From: Rhizobium sp. BT03
Lineage (GTDB): Bacteria > Pseudomonadota > Alphaproteobacteria > Rhizobiales > Rhizobiaceae
Assembly (NCBI RefSeq): GCF_030053155.1
Contig: NZ_CP125642.1
Location: 186,001 to 250,000 of the forward strand
Reading direction: 5' to 3'
Length of the DNA stretch: 64,000 bases
A program made the translations under genes and the position numbers. The notes beneath the pieces are model-generated. The model did not search any database. It had not been told where the DNA came from and saw nothing but the letters and a program-made list of their open reading frames with translations. This document shows, one piece after another, positions 53,753 to 62,519 of the stretch (positions are counted from its first letter, which is position 1; each line of letters starts with the position of its first letter).

Positions 53753-55365
53753 AGCTTGGCTCCGGCGGAGGTATAGAGGACGGTAAATCCGACGCGCGCG
53801 CCCTCGGGCAGGACATCGCCGAGCCGCCTGGCGATATTGCCGGCGGTGCGGCGCCTGTCGTTCTGCTTCAGGAACTCGACGAGCGCGGGCATCGGCTTTT
53901 CCGAGGTGACGGCGACGAGCAGATCGGTGCCGAAGGGGGCGACGACGGAGAGATCGAGATCGAAACTCGCCGACATCTCAGCATCGACCTCTTTCTCACC
54001 GGGATAGAGGAACTGCACGGTTCCATCGCCGGTGACGTCGAAGAGCACGAGTTTGCGGCCGGCTAGATCGGAAACCGCGACGCCGACGCGCTCGCCCTCG
54101 CGATGGACGGTATCGGACGGGGTGACGCGCACGGTCTGCGGATTGACCTCCGACAGCCGCTTCAGCGTGTCGAGCGCGGCCATCCGGTCGACGACGAAAG
54201 GCATGTCGCCGGCGCCGATGCCTGAGGCGACGACATCGCCGCCGGCAACCGCCTCGTGCTTTTCGGGATCGAAAACCAGTTCGGCGTCGGCGCCTTCCGT
54301 CAGCTTGAACGGCGTGACGGCCGGGTCGATGCCCTGCAGCACCGGCTCGGCGCCGAGGGCGGCAACGCTGATCGGCGCGGGCTCGGCCGGCGGCGGAGTG
54401 GTCGATTTCGCTGCTTCCGCCTGTGCCCCCGCCCCTTCGTAATTATAGACGACCGCGCGGTCGAGATCGGTTCCGGGCGGGCTTTCGGTGAAAATGTTCT
54501 GCCGCTGGTCGGTGAACTGATAGACCGACTGGCGCACATATTCGAAAAGTTCGCGGCGGCTGACGGCGCCGTCGCCGTTGCGGTCGGCCGCCCCTTCGAA
54601 GGCGCGGGCGGTGGCATAGCTCAGCGCGCCGCGTTTCTGCGGAATGCCGGGAATGGAAATCTCCGGCGATTTGGTGTTGTCGTCGACGGCGGCGAGGAAA
54701 GTCAGCCTTTTGTAATCGAAGCCGGTGGAGAGCGCATCCGCCGTCGTCGAAATCGGCGCGAGGTCGTCCTCCTCGATCGTATAGGAGGGCGCCTGGCGCC
54801 AGGTGATCTCGGCGCCGCGCGGATCGACATCGCGGGTCATGCCGCCGGCATGGCAGGTATCGGCGATGAAGAGCACATCGGCGCCCTTGGTCTCGAGATT
54901 GCGGATCAGCACCTTGAACTCGTCGCCGAAGATGCGCTCGCGCGATCCGGGCAGCCTTGTATCGAAGCCGGCAAGCACATAGACCTCGTCGCGGCCGCTC
55001 GGCTTCGAGCCCTTGACGCGCTCCGGCTCGCTCGAGCCGTGGCCGGCGATGCCGAGCACGACGAGATCGCCGGGCCCTGCCCGTTCCGTGACGGCCTCGA
55101 TCGCATGGAAGATGCCCTCGCGATCGGCGGCCCCATTCTTCAGCAGCGTCATGTCCTCGACGCCGACCGAGCGCAGCGAAAGCGAAAGGTCCTCGGCATC
55201 GGCGACGGCGCCGTGAAGCGGCGGGACGTTGCGGTAGAGATCGATGCCGATCAGCACGGCTCGGACGGCGCCGCGCTCCGGCGCCTCGATCGTCCTTGCC
55301 AGGCTATCAGCGGCCGCCAGGCTGAGGAGGGCGAATGCGGCGGCCATGGAAACGGATGCGGACAT
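53749..55365 (-). CDS. Caspase-like protease with EF-hand and DUF4384 domains
   Basis: The 538-aa protein has a hydrophobic export signal (residues 1-24) and a peptidase C14-like domain with H109 (GIAGHGS) and C171 (IADTCHAGG), so the catalytic dyad is intact. An EF-hand-like calcium loop DRNGDGAVSRRE lies at 261-272. A DUF4384-like domain occupies the C-terminal part. It lies between the OmpA and trypsin-caspase genes, 22 bases after the former. Family members cleave after Arg/Lys or Asp; specificity here is not known. Confidence 0.85.
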   Translation of the reverse strand: MSASVSMAAAFALLSLAAADSLARTIEAPERGAVRAVLIGIDLYRNVPPLHGAVADAEDLSLSLRSVGVEDMTLLKNGAADREGIFHAIEAVTERAGPGDLVVLGIAGHGSSEPERVKGSKPSGRDEVYVLAGFDTRLPGSRERIFGDEFKVLIRNLETKGADVLFIADTCHAGGMTRDVDPRGAEITWRQAPSYTIEEDDLAPISTTADALSTGFDYKRLTFLAAVDDNTKSPEISIPGIPQKRGALSYATARAFEGAADRNGDGAVSRRELFEYVRQSVYQFTDQRQNIFTESPPGTDLDRAVVYNYEGAGAQAEAAKSTTPPPAEPAPISVAALGAEPVLQGIDPAVTPFKLTEGADAELVFDPEKHEAVAGGDVVASGIGAGDMPFVVDRMAALDTLKRLSEVNPQTVRVTPSDTVHREGERVGVAVSDLAGRKLVLFDVTGDGTVQFLYPGEKEVDAEMSASFDLDLSVVAPFGTDLLVAVTSEKPMPALVEFLKQNDRRRTAGNIARRLGDVLPEGARVGFTVLYTSAGAKL

Positions 55366-55387
55366 GGCCAAACTCCCCTCGCCCCGG

Positions 55388-57328
55388 CTATTCGCGACGC
55401 CATTCGACGCGGCGGTTCAGCGCATCAACATCGTCTTCGGTGAGGTTTGCGGTTGCGGTCACGTCCACCGGCTCGGAGGCGCCGCGGCCTTCGGCGTCGA
55501 TCGAGGCATCGATGCCGTGGCTCTTGAGAAAATCGGCGACGGCCTGGGCACGGCGCTCGGAAAGCTTCTGATTATAGTCGTCACCGCCGCGCCGGTCGGT
55601 ATGGCCGATCAGGATGATGCGGCCGGGCTTCTGCTCCTTCAGCGCCTCCAGCAGCTCCTCGGCGGCCTCGGTGCCGATCGAAGTGAAGCTCGATTTGTCG
55701 AAGTCGAAGGTGATCGGCACGGGAATGGAGACCGGCACGATGCCGCGGACATTTTCGGAATAGATGCCGCCGAGCACGCCGCTGCGGTGATCCTTCTCGG
55801 CCGGCACGAAGCTGCCTTCAGGATTGTCGCTCGTCGGGTTGGCGGCCAGAATGCGGGCCTGGGCGGCGCGCTGGATCAGATCGGAGATCGTGTCGGCCGG
55901 CGGCGCCTTCGGCGTGCGGGTCTCGTTCTTGATGATCTCGATCGCCTGCTGGTAATCGGCAGCGGCATCGGCAAAACGGCGGGCGGAGAAATAGATCTCG
56001 CCGAGCGTGGCGGAGGCCTGCCAGAGCACCTGCGGACTGTCGGCGGCGACCAGCAGCGGCTCGTAATCGGCGACCGGCTGGTTGGCGGCCATCATCTCCT
56101 GGGCAGCGGCGAGCCTGAGGGCGGCAACGCGGCGCTGGGCATTCACCTGGAATTGGCCGCATTCGGCGCTGACGGCGATCGCATCGGCCTCGGACGCCGC
56201 GGCCGTGATATCCTTGGCGGCAACGGCGGTGTTCAGCTTGTCGAGAAGAGCGGTGCAGGCAGGCGTGTCGGCATTGGCCACCTCGATTTCCTCGCCGGCC
56301 TGGGGTTCGGCCGAACGGCCGAGGTTGAGCTGGGGCATCTTGATGCTGAAACCGCCGGGCAGTTTGAATTGCGGCATCTTGATCTGCGGCATCGGCAGTT
56401 TCGGCATCTTCGCCTGGGACGACTGGGCCGGCTGCTTATATTGCTTCGGCTGCGTATATTGCGTCGGCCGGGTGGACGCAGTGGTGTCGGCAGGGCCGAT
56501 CAGTTCCAGCTCGTCGGCGGCAAGCTCCTGGCCGGGCGCCAGATTGGTGACGATCTTGTATTTCTTCGGCGGCTGCGTCGTCGCCTGCTCGACAGGCTTG
56601 GGTGCGACCTTTTTCGGGGCGACGGGCTTCGGTTTTTCCACCACCGTTTCCGGCTTCTTGGCGATTTCCGGTTTCGCCGGCTTCGGCTTCGGTGCAACCG
56701 GCGGCTTTGCCGCCTGTTCGACCGGTTTTGCGGCAGGAGCGGCCGCAACCGGTGGGGCGGCGGGGGGCGGCAGGGCGGCCGGGCTGTCGACCGTCGTCAG
56801 CATCAGCGTCTTGCTGCTGATCTTGGTGCCGAGGCTGCGGGCCTCTTCCAGGCTGCGGGACACGGCATCCATGCCGCCGTCGATCGAGCGGAACATGCCG
56901 CTGCCGCTACCGCCGAGATCGGCGAAGATGGTCAGCGGCTTGGAGGAATAGAAGACCTTGATCTGCTCCTGACCCACGGGACCGGAGACCTGCAGCCGGG
57001 CGCCGCTGGCCGGATCCGGCACCTGCACGCGCTTGCCGGGCCCGACAAGGGCATCGGTCTGATATTTGTTCGGGAAAAGTTTGACGACGGAACCGTTCGG
57101 CGAGACGTTGAGCACCGTGACGTAGCTGTTCTCGGTCGACTGGATGAACAGGCCGACGACTTCGCCGATGGCGTATTTCGCTTCGGCGCGATCGAAGGTG
57201 ATGCTGACGGGGCCGGTCTGCGCCGGCGCTTCGGTCAGTGTGCGTTCGTTCTGCGCCTCGACGGCGGGAACCACCGCAAAGAACGAGAGAAAGGTGGCTG
57301 CGGCTAGGATGGCTTTGCGGTGCAACAT
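55388..57328 (-). CDS. DUF4384-OmpA outer-membrane/peptidoglycan-binding protein
   Basis: The 646-aa protein has a signal peptide (residues 1-25, ending VEAQ) and a DUF4384-like domain (IGEVVGLFIQSTENSYVTVL, visible about residues 53-80). A long Pro/Ala/Lys-rich linker follows. The C-terminal OmpA domain has ITFDFDKSSF and LIGHTDRRGGDDYNQKLSER, which binds peptidoglycan. GAGGAGG serves the ATG. It is the first gene of the five-gene operon and probably anchors the protease proteins at the cell wall. Confidence 0.85.
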   Translation of the reverse strand: MLHRKAILAAATFLSFFAVVPAVEAQNERTLTEAPAQTGPVSITFDRAEAKYAIGEVVGLFIQSTENSYVTVLNVSPNGSVVKLFPNKYQTDALVGPGKRVQVPDPASGARLQVSGPVGQEQIKVFYSSKPLTIFADLGGSGSGMFRSIDGGMDAVSRSLEEARSLGTKISSKTLMLTTVDSPAALPPPAAPPVAAAPAAKPVEQAAKPPVAPKPKPAKPEIAKKPETVVEKPKPVAPKKVAPKPVEQATTQPPKKYKIVTNLAPGQELAADELELIGPADTTASTRPTQYTQPKQYKQPAQSSQAKMPKLPMPQIKMPQFKLPGGFSIKMPQLNLGRSAEPQAGEEIEVANADTPACTALLDKLNTAVAAKDITAAASEADAIAVSAECGQFQVNAQRRVAALRLAAAQEMMAANQPVADYEPLLVAADSPQVLWQASATLGEIYFSARRFADAAADYQQAIEIIKNETRTPKAPPADTISDLIQRAAQARILAANPTSDNPEGSFVPAEKDHRSGVLGGIYSENVRGIVPVSIPVPITFDFDKSSFTSIGTEAAEELLEALKEQKPGRIILIGHTDRRGGDDYNQKLSERRAQAVADFLKSHGIDASIDAEGRGASEPVDVTATANLTEDDVDALNRRVEWRRE

Positions 57329-57540
57329 GGAAAAACCTCCTCTTCGAACAATCTCACACTGTGTTGAAGATGAGAATAGCACCGACCGGCGAAATTGGGA
57401 TGGCTTTGCCTGTCTTGCTTGAGGGAGGGTTACAAATTATTTGGAACCAGGAAGAAACCGTCCCGGAAAAGACGTGATCAAGACTCTTGATCGGCAATAT
57501 CCGCCGCCGGATCTAGTCTTTTTTGACTTTGGATCGCAGC

Positions 57541-57918
57541 TTAGTTCTTGGGTTTCTGCCCGGCTGATTTCAAAATCGAGATCAGGTCGCTCATCCCTTC
57601 GGGCGAAGAATTATAGAGCCAGAGAATATCCGGATTATCGATCGTGAATTCTTTGCCGGGCGCTGAACCCATGTCGCGGCCGGGCGAGGTCGCGTCCGGC
57701 AGCTTGTCCGCGCCGGGTGTCAGCCCCTTGGCGCTTTCGTGTTCTGATATGATCGCAGTCGCGGCAGCAAAGGCTTTTTCGTCATGCTGGCGCAGCGCCG
57801 CAAGCGCGGGGTTGCGCGCCGCCAGCGCATCTTCGGCCGGGCCGGCATGGGCAAGCTGAGGCATTTCAAGCGCCAGCAGCAGGCCGATCGACAGGGGTAT
57901 GAGCCGGGATTTTGTCAT
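57541..57918 (-). CDS. Small exported protein of unknown function
   Basis: The 125-aa product has a signal peptide (residues 1-25, ending QLAHAG) and a soluble remainder without recognised domain. An in-frame GTG 9 bases upstream is an alternative start. The gene lies upstream of the OmpA operon on the same strand, separated by 212 bases with no gene. Confidence 0.6.
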   Translation of the reverse strand: MTKSRLIPLSIGLLLALEMPQLAHAGPAEDALAARNPALAALRQHDEKAFAAATAIISEHESAKGLTPGADKLPDATSPGRDMGSAPGKEFTIDNPDILWLYNSSPEGMSDLISILKSAGQKPKN

Positions 57919-58074
57919 CGTGGTCACATCCGTCCTATGGGCGCCATTCGCGCGAAGTTGCCTAAAACAATAGGGAGAGGCCGAAAGGAAGGCAACGGCG
58001 CTCAGTGCCCATCGATTGGGAGGGGTGAAATCGGCTGGTCGCGCAGCGCCCCGAAATCGGGTCGCAGCACTCGC

Positions 58075-58665
58075 TCAGAGGATCTTCAATTGCTGCAGGC
58101 TGAGGCGCAGATCGCGCAGCATTTCGCCGAAGATCTCCTCGATCTTCCCCGTCGACCAGACGACCATGGTGCCGTAGGGCGAGCGCTTGCGCTGCATGAA
58201 ACCGGCCGTCTCGAAATCGATCAGCGTCTTGCGGCAGGTCTCGCTCGACATCACCGCCACCAGGAAGCGGGCGAGATTGGACTGGTCGATGGCGCCCGCT
58301 TTCTCCGCCCAGTTCTGGATCAGCCGCGGCTTGGTGTCGGCGGTGAACATCGAGGCGAGTGCGCGATCCTGCGACAGCCCGAGGCGTTGCAGCTTGGCCG
58401 GGTCGCGGGTCAGCGATACCACGTAATCATTGTGCAGATCGGCGAAGCGCTCGATATCCTCGGCCGTGCTGATGCCGAAGACCTTCATCGAATAGAGGAA
58501 CTCGGCCATCAGATAGGTCGGCTCGGAGCGCAGCTGCGCCAGATGCTTGTCGTCGGCGCTTTGCGAGGCGGCGCAGACGCGATCGGAGAAGCCTATCCTT
58601 GCGGCGCGCACCTGCTCCAGCAGGCTGATGTCGAGCGCCAGTTCGTCACCGTTCCATTCCAGCAT
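58075..58665 (-). CDS. Unknown protein, possible C-terminal winged helix
   Basis: The 196-aa protein is soluble and has no signal peptide. Its C-terminal part (SSETCRKTLIDFETAGFMQR, then a short hairpin and helix) resembles a winged-helix fold, but no family is recognised. The ATG at 58665 is preferred because CAGGGA lies upstream. Starts at 58671 and 58698 are possible. It is divergent from the NlpC/P60 gene. Confidence 0.5.
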   Translation of the reverse strand: MLEWNGDELALDISLLEQVRAARIGFSDRVCAASQSADDKHLAQLRSEPTYLMAEFLYSMKVFGISTAEDIERFADLHNDYVVSLTRDPAKLQRLGLSQDRALASMFTADTKPRLIQNWAEKAGAIDQSNLARFLVAVMSSETCRKTLIDFETAGFMQRKRSPYGTMVVWSTGKIEEIFGEMLRDLRLSLQQLKIL

Positions 58666-58845
58666 AAGCATTCCCTGCCCGCAAAACTTGGAGACCATGA
58701 TCTTGTACTATTCCAGGCGCAGATCTCCAAATCGTTTGGAAAGCAATGGCTTGCTGACAAGGCGCATCTATCTTACCATTTCGAAGACTTGACGGTCATA
58801 GAAGGCCGAGCCGGCCTGACATCGTCCTGTTCGGGGGTCGAGGAC

Positions 58846-60450
58846 ATGCGTAGTCTTGGGTCGCATATTCTGTTTGCCGCGGCACTTGCGGCCGCCTCGC
58901 CGGTTTTTGCCAAAGACACGACGATTATAGAGCTTCGCAGCGGCGATGGCGGCCGCTCGGTCGGCATCATTTCCGCCAATGAGGAAGTCGAGGCTTCGGG
59001 GCCGGCGGCGATCACCGTCGGCGACGACGGCACCATCTATATTCTCGACCAGAACAACGGCCGCGTGCTCGCCATCGATGCCGAGCGCTCGCAGGCCGAG
59101 CCCGAAATCCTGCCGCTGCCGGAGGATGTCGCGCCCGAGGATCTCGCCGTCGTCCACAACGAACTCTATCTCTGGTCTGATGGTGTCGTGCCGCTCGAGC
59201 GTTCCACCGAGGCCGACGGAAGGTCGCAGACACTGCGCGCCGTCGATGGCGGCGATGCCGACGATTACACACGCTCGGTCTTCGCCTCGATGGGCTCGGT
59301 ACCGCCGGGGCCGCTGAACAGCATCGTCGACGAGATCGGCCGCAGCACCAGCCGGCCGGCGGCCCGCCCGCCGGTCATTCAATATGTTCCAAGCCGCGGG
59401 CTTGGCGATATCGTCGCCGAGGTCTCGGCGGCAAACGACAAGGCGGAAATCCTGCTGCGGCGCAGCAGCTCGGAGGAGAATTTCCTGTCGCTGCAGCTCT
59501 CCGCCGAGGGCCGCATCGGCACCGTCGAACTTCTCGACATCGACACGACGGGCAGGCCTTATGCGCTGGTCGAGCTGGTGCCGGCCGATCAGCCGGAGCG
59601 GACCGGTATGCTGGTGGTCCGCTTCACGCCGAACGGGGCGATGGACCGGCTCTACGACCTGCCGATCGACCCCGGCACGGTCTTTTCCCGGCGTTTCGTG
59701 GCGATCGGCCCGCGCGGTGACGTGCTCTATTTGAGATCGCAGGAAAGCCGGGCGCAGGTGCTGCGGCTCGACGGCCGCGATCCCGGCCGAAAGCTTGCCG
59801 TTGCGCGGCCGGCAAAACCGCTCAATGCCGGCAAGCCCGGCAAGGCGCCGAAAGTGGCGATCGTGCCGAAATCGCGCGGCGACGTCATCGAGCGGGCGAT
59901 CGGCTTCGAGACGCTGAACTGGCTGGTGACGTCATCAGCCTATGGCAAGGATCCGGGCCCCGGTTGCATCAACATGAACCGGCTGCGCCGGCCGATCTAT
60001 CTGATCGGCAAACGCGGTCAGACGGTGAAGGGCGTTCCCTATTGCTGGGGCTGCAAGACCCGGCTCGAGGATTTCATGGACGGCGTCGAGAAAGGCCAGA
60101 CCGCCGGCAATGTCTGCACCAAGAGCGCGCCGCAAACCAATATCCTCGGCGTCGACTGCTCCGGTTTCGTCAGCGATGCCTGGGGCCTGAAGATGCACGT
60201 GTCGACGCGCGCCATCCCTGATATCACCAAGCGCCTCTCCGACCCCTGGTCGATGCGGCCGGGCGACGCGCTGAACAAGCCGGGCTCGCACGTGCTGTTG
60301 TTCATGCGCTTCACCGACGACCGCAAGGTCGAGGTGATGGAGGCCTCGCCCAACGCCTGCAAGGGCCGGGTCTGCCGCAACACCTATTCACTCGGCAGCC
60401 TGCTGATGCGCGGCTACCAGCCGGTGCGCTTCAGGGGGCTGGATGGGTGA
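58846..60450 (+). CDS. Exported propeller plus NlpC/P60-like cysteine peptidase
   Basis: The 534-aa protein has a signal peptide (1-22), an N-terminal beta-propeller/NHL-like region (TVGDDGTIYILDQNNGRVLA as a sample) and a C-terminal NlpC/P60 cysteine peptidase domain. The catalytic Cys is in GVDCSGFV and the His in GSHVLLFM. Such domains cut peptidoglycan stem peptides. A cysteine pair CWGC precedes the catalytic Cys and may form a disulfide. ATG 58846 is preceded by GAGGAC. It is divergent from the unknown gene at 58665. Confidence 0.8.
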   Translation: MRSLGSHILFAAALAAASPVFAKDTTIIELRSGDGGRSVGIISANEEVEASGPAAITVGDDGTIYILDQNNGRVLAIDAERSQAEPEILPLPEDVAPEDLAVVHNELYLWSDGVVPLERSTEADGRSQTLRAVDGGDADDYTRSVFASMGSVPPGPLNSIVDEIGRSTSRPAARPPVIQYVPSRGLGDIVAEVSAANDKAEILLRRSSSEENFLSLQLSAEGRIGTVELLDIDTTGRPYALVELVPADQPERTGMLVVRFTPNGAMDRLYDLPIDPGTVFSRRFVAIGPRGDVLYLRSQESRAQVLRLDGRDPGRKLAVARPAKPLNAGKPGKAPKVAIVPKSRGDVIERAIGFETLNWLVTSSAYGKDPGPGCINMNRLRRPIYLIGKRGQTVKGVPYCWGCKTRLEDFMDGVEKGQTAGNVCTKSAPQTNILGVDCSGFVSDAWGLKMHVSTRAIPDITKRLSDPWSMRPGDALNKPGSHVLLFMRFTDDRKVEVMEASPNACKGRVCRNTYSLGSLLMRGYQPVRFRGLDG

Positions 60451-60487
60451 AGGGCGGGAGCGTCGCGCCAGCTGTCCGGTTGGTGCC

Positions 60488-60566
60488 GATGGCTGCCCCT
60501 CACACTAACCCTCTCCCCGTAAAACGGGGAGAAGGTGCCGGCAGGCGGATGAGGGGCCGACCTCGC
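60488..60566. repeat. Short intergenic repeat
   Basis: GCCCCTCACACTAACCCTCT and GGAGAAGGTGCCGGCAGGCG flank a CCCCGT/ACGGGG hairpin and end GGATGAGGGGCC. It is a smaller relative of the mosaic repeats at 36-47 kb. It lies between convergent genes and may act as a transcript end. Confidence 0.6.
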
Positions 60567-60604
60567 AGATATTCTGCCTCCCCTGCCCTACATCCTATGC
60601 CTTT

Positions 60605-61864
60605 TCAGACGCGCGGCGCTGTCGGCGCCAGACGACGCTTCGCCATCGCGAGAAGCCCATGCGCCGCGACGTTCTCGGCATAGTCCCGATAGGCGGGATC
60701 CTGGCTGAGCATGCGCTCTTCGGCGCGGGCGCGCAGCAGATAGATCAGGCTGACGATCGCCAGCAGGCCGGCCCGCGCCAGTCCTTCGGCAAGACCGCTG
60801 GCGATGAAGCTCGGGGTCGCAAACAGCCACCAGGAGATGTTCTTCGAGACATAGGCCGGATGTTTGATGAAGCGATAGGGGCCTGAGGTGATGATGCCGC
60901 GATGGGTCAGGTTGGAAAATCGCGGCCCGAAGGCAATGGTCGCCCAGAGGTAGATTATGGCGCAGAACAGCGTCGCAACGCTCCAGAGGATGTAGACCAC
61001 CGATCCCTCCTGGATCACGCTTTCCCAACCCGGCCCGTCGCCATAGGGCACGAAGGCATGCGAAATCGCCGGGAAGAACGGCTCGTAACAGATGAGGCAG
61101 ACGAGCCAGCCGAGCGCCGTCGTCTCCGTCGCCCTGACATGCCATCCGAACAGTTTGAAGGTGGCGATGTAGCCGCCGGCAGCCAGGATGACGTCGAGGA
61201 GCAGGACAAGCCGCAGCAGGCCTTCGAACCAGGCGGCTGAAAGTGGGGCAAACAGCCATGCCGGTCTGTCGGCAAGATCGGAAAGCGCGGCTATGCCGCT
61301 GGAAAACATCAGCACGAGGAAGAAGCATTTGATTGCGAGCAGGCGCAATGCGAACAGCACGTCCTCTTCGCGAAAATCCTGCATCAGCACCGCACGCCCG
61401 ACCTGATGGAGATAGTCGTCGGGCTCCTCGGCGACGAGATCGGTGACTGCGACGTAGAGAATGGTGGCGCCGGCAAGAGCGATGGAGATGGGGATGGTGG
61501 TATGGCCGGCCCCGATGAACCATTGGACCGCCGACGACTGCGTGAAAAACGGAAAGACGGAACAGGCGATGACGACCGCACCCAAAAGCGCGGCGATGCC
61601 GACAAGCTTGGTCCCGATGCGCCGCCAGGACGCGGCGGGAGACTCATGCCGCCTCTCTCGCGATACCCATGCCCGGCGCGCAGCCGGTGTGCCCTCGACG
61701 ACGATCCACGCCAGGAGAAGACAGAGGACGGCAAGCGCCATTGCCTTGCCGGGCTCGAGCTGCAGATAGGTCGAGAGCGCAATGCCGACGAGAACCCCGG
61801 CAAGGGTCACTGTCTGAGTAACCAGGGGACTCCCGGTCGGCACGCGCCCGGCTTTCCCGATCAC
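60605..61864 (-). CDS. Isoprenylcysteine carboxyl methyltransferase-like membrane protein
   Basis: The 419-aa protein has about nine hydrophobic segments. Its C-terminal part has the ICMT/phospholipid methyltransferase pattern: RGIITSGPYRFIKHPAYVSK and RAEERMLSQDPAYRDY, which bind S-adenosylmethionine. The N-terminal 250 residues are an extra membrane domain not found in plain ICMT proteins. The substrate is unknown. It overlaps the S74 lipoprotein gene by 4 bases. Confidence 0.72.
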   Translation of the reverse strand: MIGKAGRVPTGSPLVTQTVTLAGVLVGIALSTYLQLEPGKAMALAVLCLLLAWIVVEGTPAARRAWVSRERRHESPAASWRRIGTKLVGIAALLGAVVIACSVFPFFTQSSAVQWFIGAGHTTIPISIALAGATILYVAVTDLVAEEPDDYLHQVGRAVLMQDFREEDVLFALRLLAIKCFFLVLMFSSGIAALSDLADRPAWLFAPLSAAWFEGLLRLVLLLDVILAAGGYIATFKLFGWHVRATETTALGWLVCLICYEPFFPAISHAFVPYGDGPGWESVIQEGSVVYILWSVATLFCAIIYLWATIAFGPRFSNLTHRGIITSGPYRFIKHPAYVSKNISWWLFATPSFIASGLAEGLARAGLLAIVSLIYLLRARAEERMLSQDPAYRDYAENVAAHGLLAMAKRRLAPTAPRV

Positions 61865-62496
61865 ATTGCCGGCTGGACGGAGCGTTTCCGCGCCGCCTTC
61901 ACCGCCTGCCCCAGCGCTGCGTCAGCTGCCAACCGTGACAGATCTTCCGGCACCGAGATCATCGCAATGTCGAGCTTGTCATAATCGACCATGTAATAGC
62001 CCAATCCGGTAGCGATGACCGCATCGGGTCTGATCGCCAGCAGATCCTGCGCCATCGTGCCGATGAACATCGGCCCGCCCCAGATATACCGGAAGGCATA
62101 GATCGGGATGCCCTCAGCCGAGGTCCCAAGGCGGCGGATATCGGTCTTCAGGCGGCGGTCGGACCACGAGGTACCCGAGGAGCTAGAGGAACTGCTGGAG
62201 CTGGATGAGCTGCTTGAACTGCTGGAGCCGCCGCCCATGCCGCCGCCAGAGCCGCCGCCAGAGCTGGAATTCCCACTGGAACTGTTCTCAGAGCGGGCGA
62301 AAGCCGGTTGGCTGGTACTTGCAGCCACCTTTTTGACGGGCGTGGTTTTCTTGCCAGGCGTAACGTTCCTGGCCGGCTCTTCACTTGTGAATAGCGTCTT
62401 GGCGCCGGGATCGAAGATGCAACTCTGCAAGATTGCGCCTGAGCCCGCAAGGAAGGTCGAGCAAAGCAGAACACGGATGATGAGCTTTCTTGTCAT
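61861..62496 (-). CDS. Poly-serine lipoprotein with S74 intramolecular chaperone domain
   Basis: The 211-aa protein has a hydrophobic signal with a possible lipobox (residues 8-26, ending AILQSC). A Gly/Ser-rich part includes 17 serines in a row encoded by all six serine codons. The C-terminal peptidase S74 type domain (SDRRLKTDIRRLG, FIGTMAQDLL, YMVDYDKLD) keeps the Ser-Asp of the self-cleavage motif. Such domains are best known from phage tail fibres. It lies between the Sel1 and ICMT-like genes. Confidence 0.75.
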   Translation of the reverse strand: MTRKLIIRVLLCSTFLAGSGAILQSCIFDPGAKTLFTSEEPARNVTPGKKTTPVKKVAASTSQPAFARSENSSSGNSSSGGGSGGGMGGGSSSSSSSSSSSSSSSSSGTSWSDRRLKTDIRRLGTSAEGIPIYAFRYIWGGPMFIGTMAQDLLAIRPDAVIATGLGYYMVDYDKLDIAMISVPEDLSRLAADAALGQAVKAARKRSVQPAM

Positions 62497-62519
62497 GTAG
62501 GGCGCCCCCAGACCGCCAT

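Noticed and set aside
57784..58845. Extension of the NlpC/P60 gene to an ATG at 57784
   Set aside because: It would run across two minus-strand genes, while the ATG at 58846 is followed by a signal peptide.
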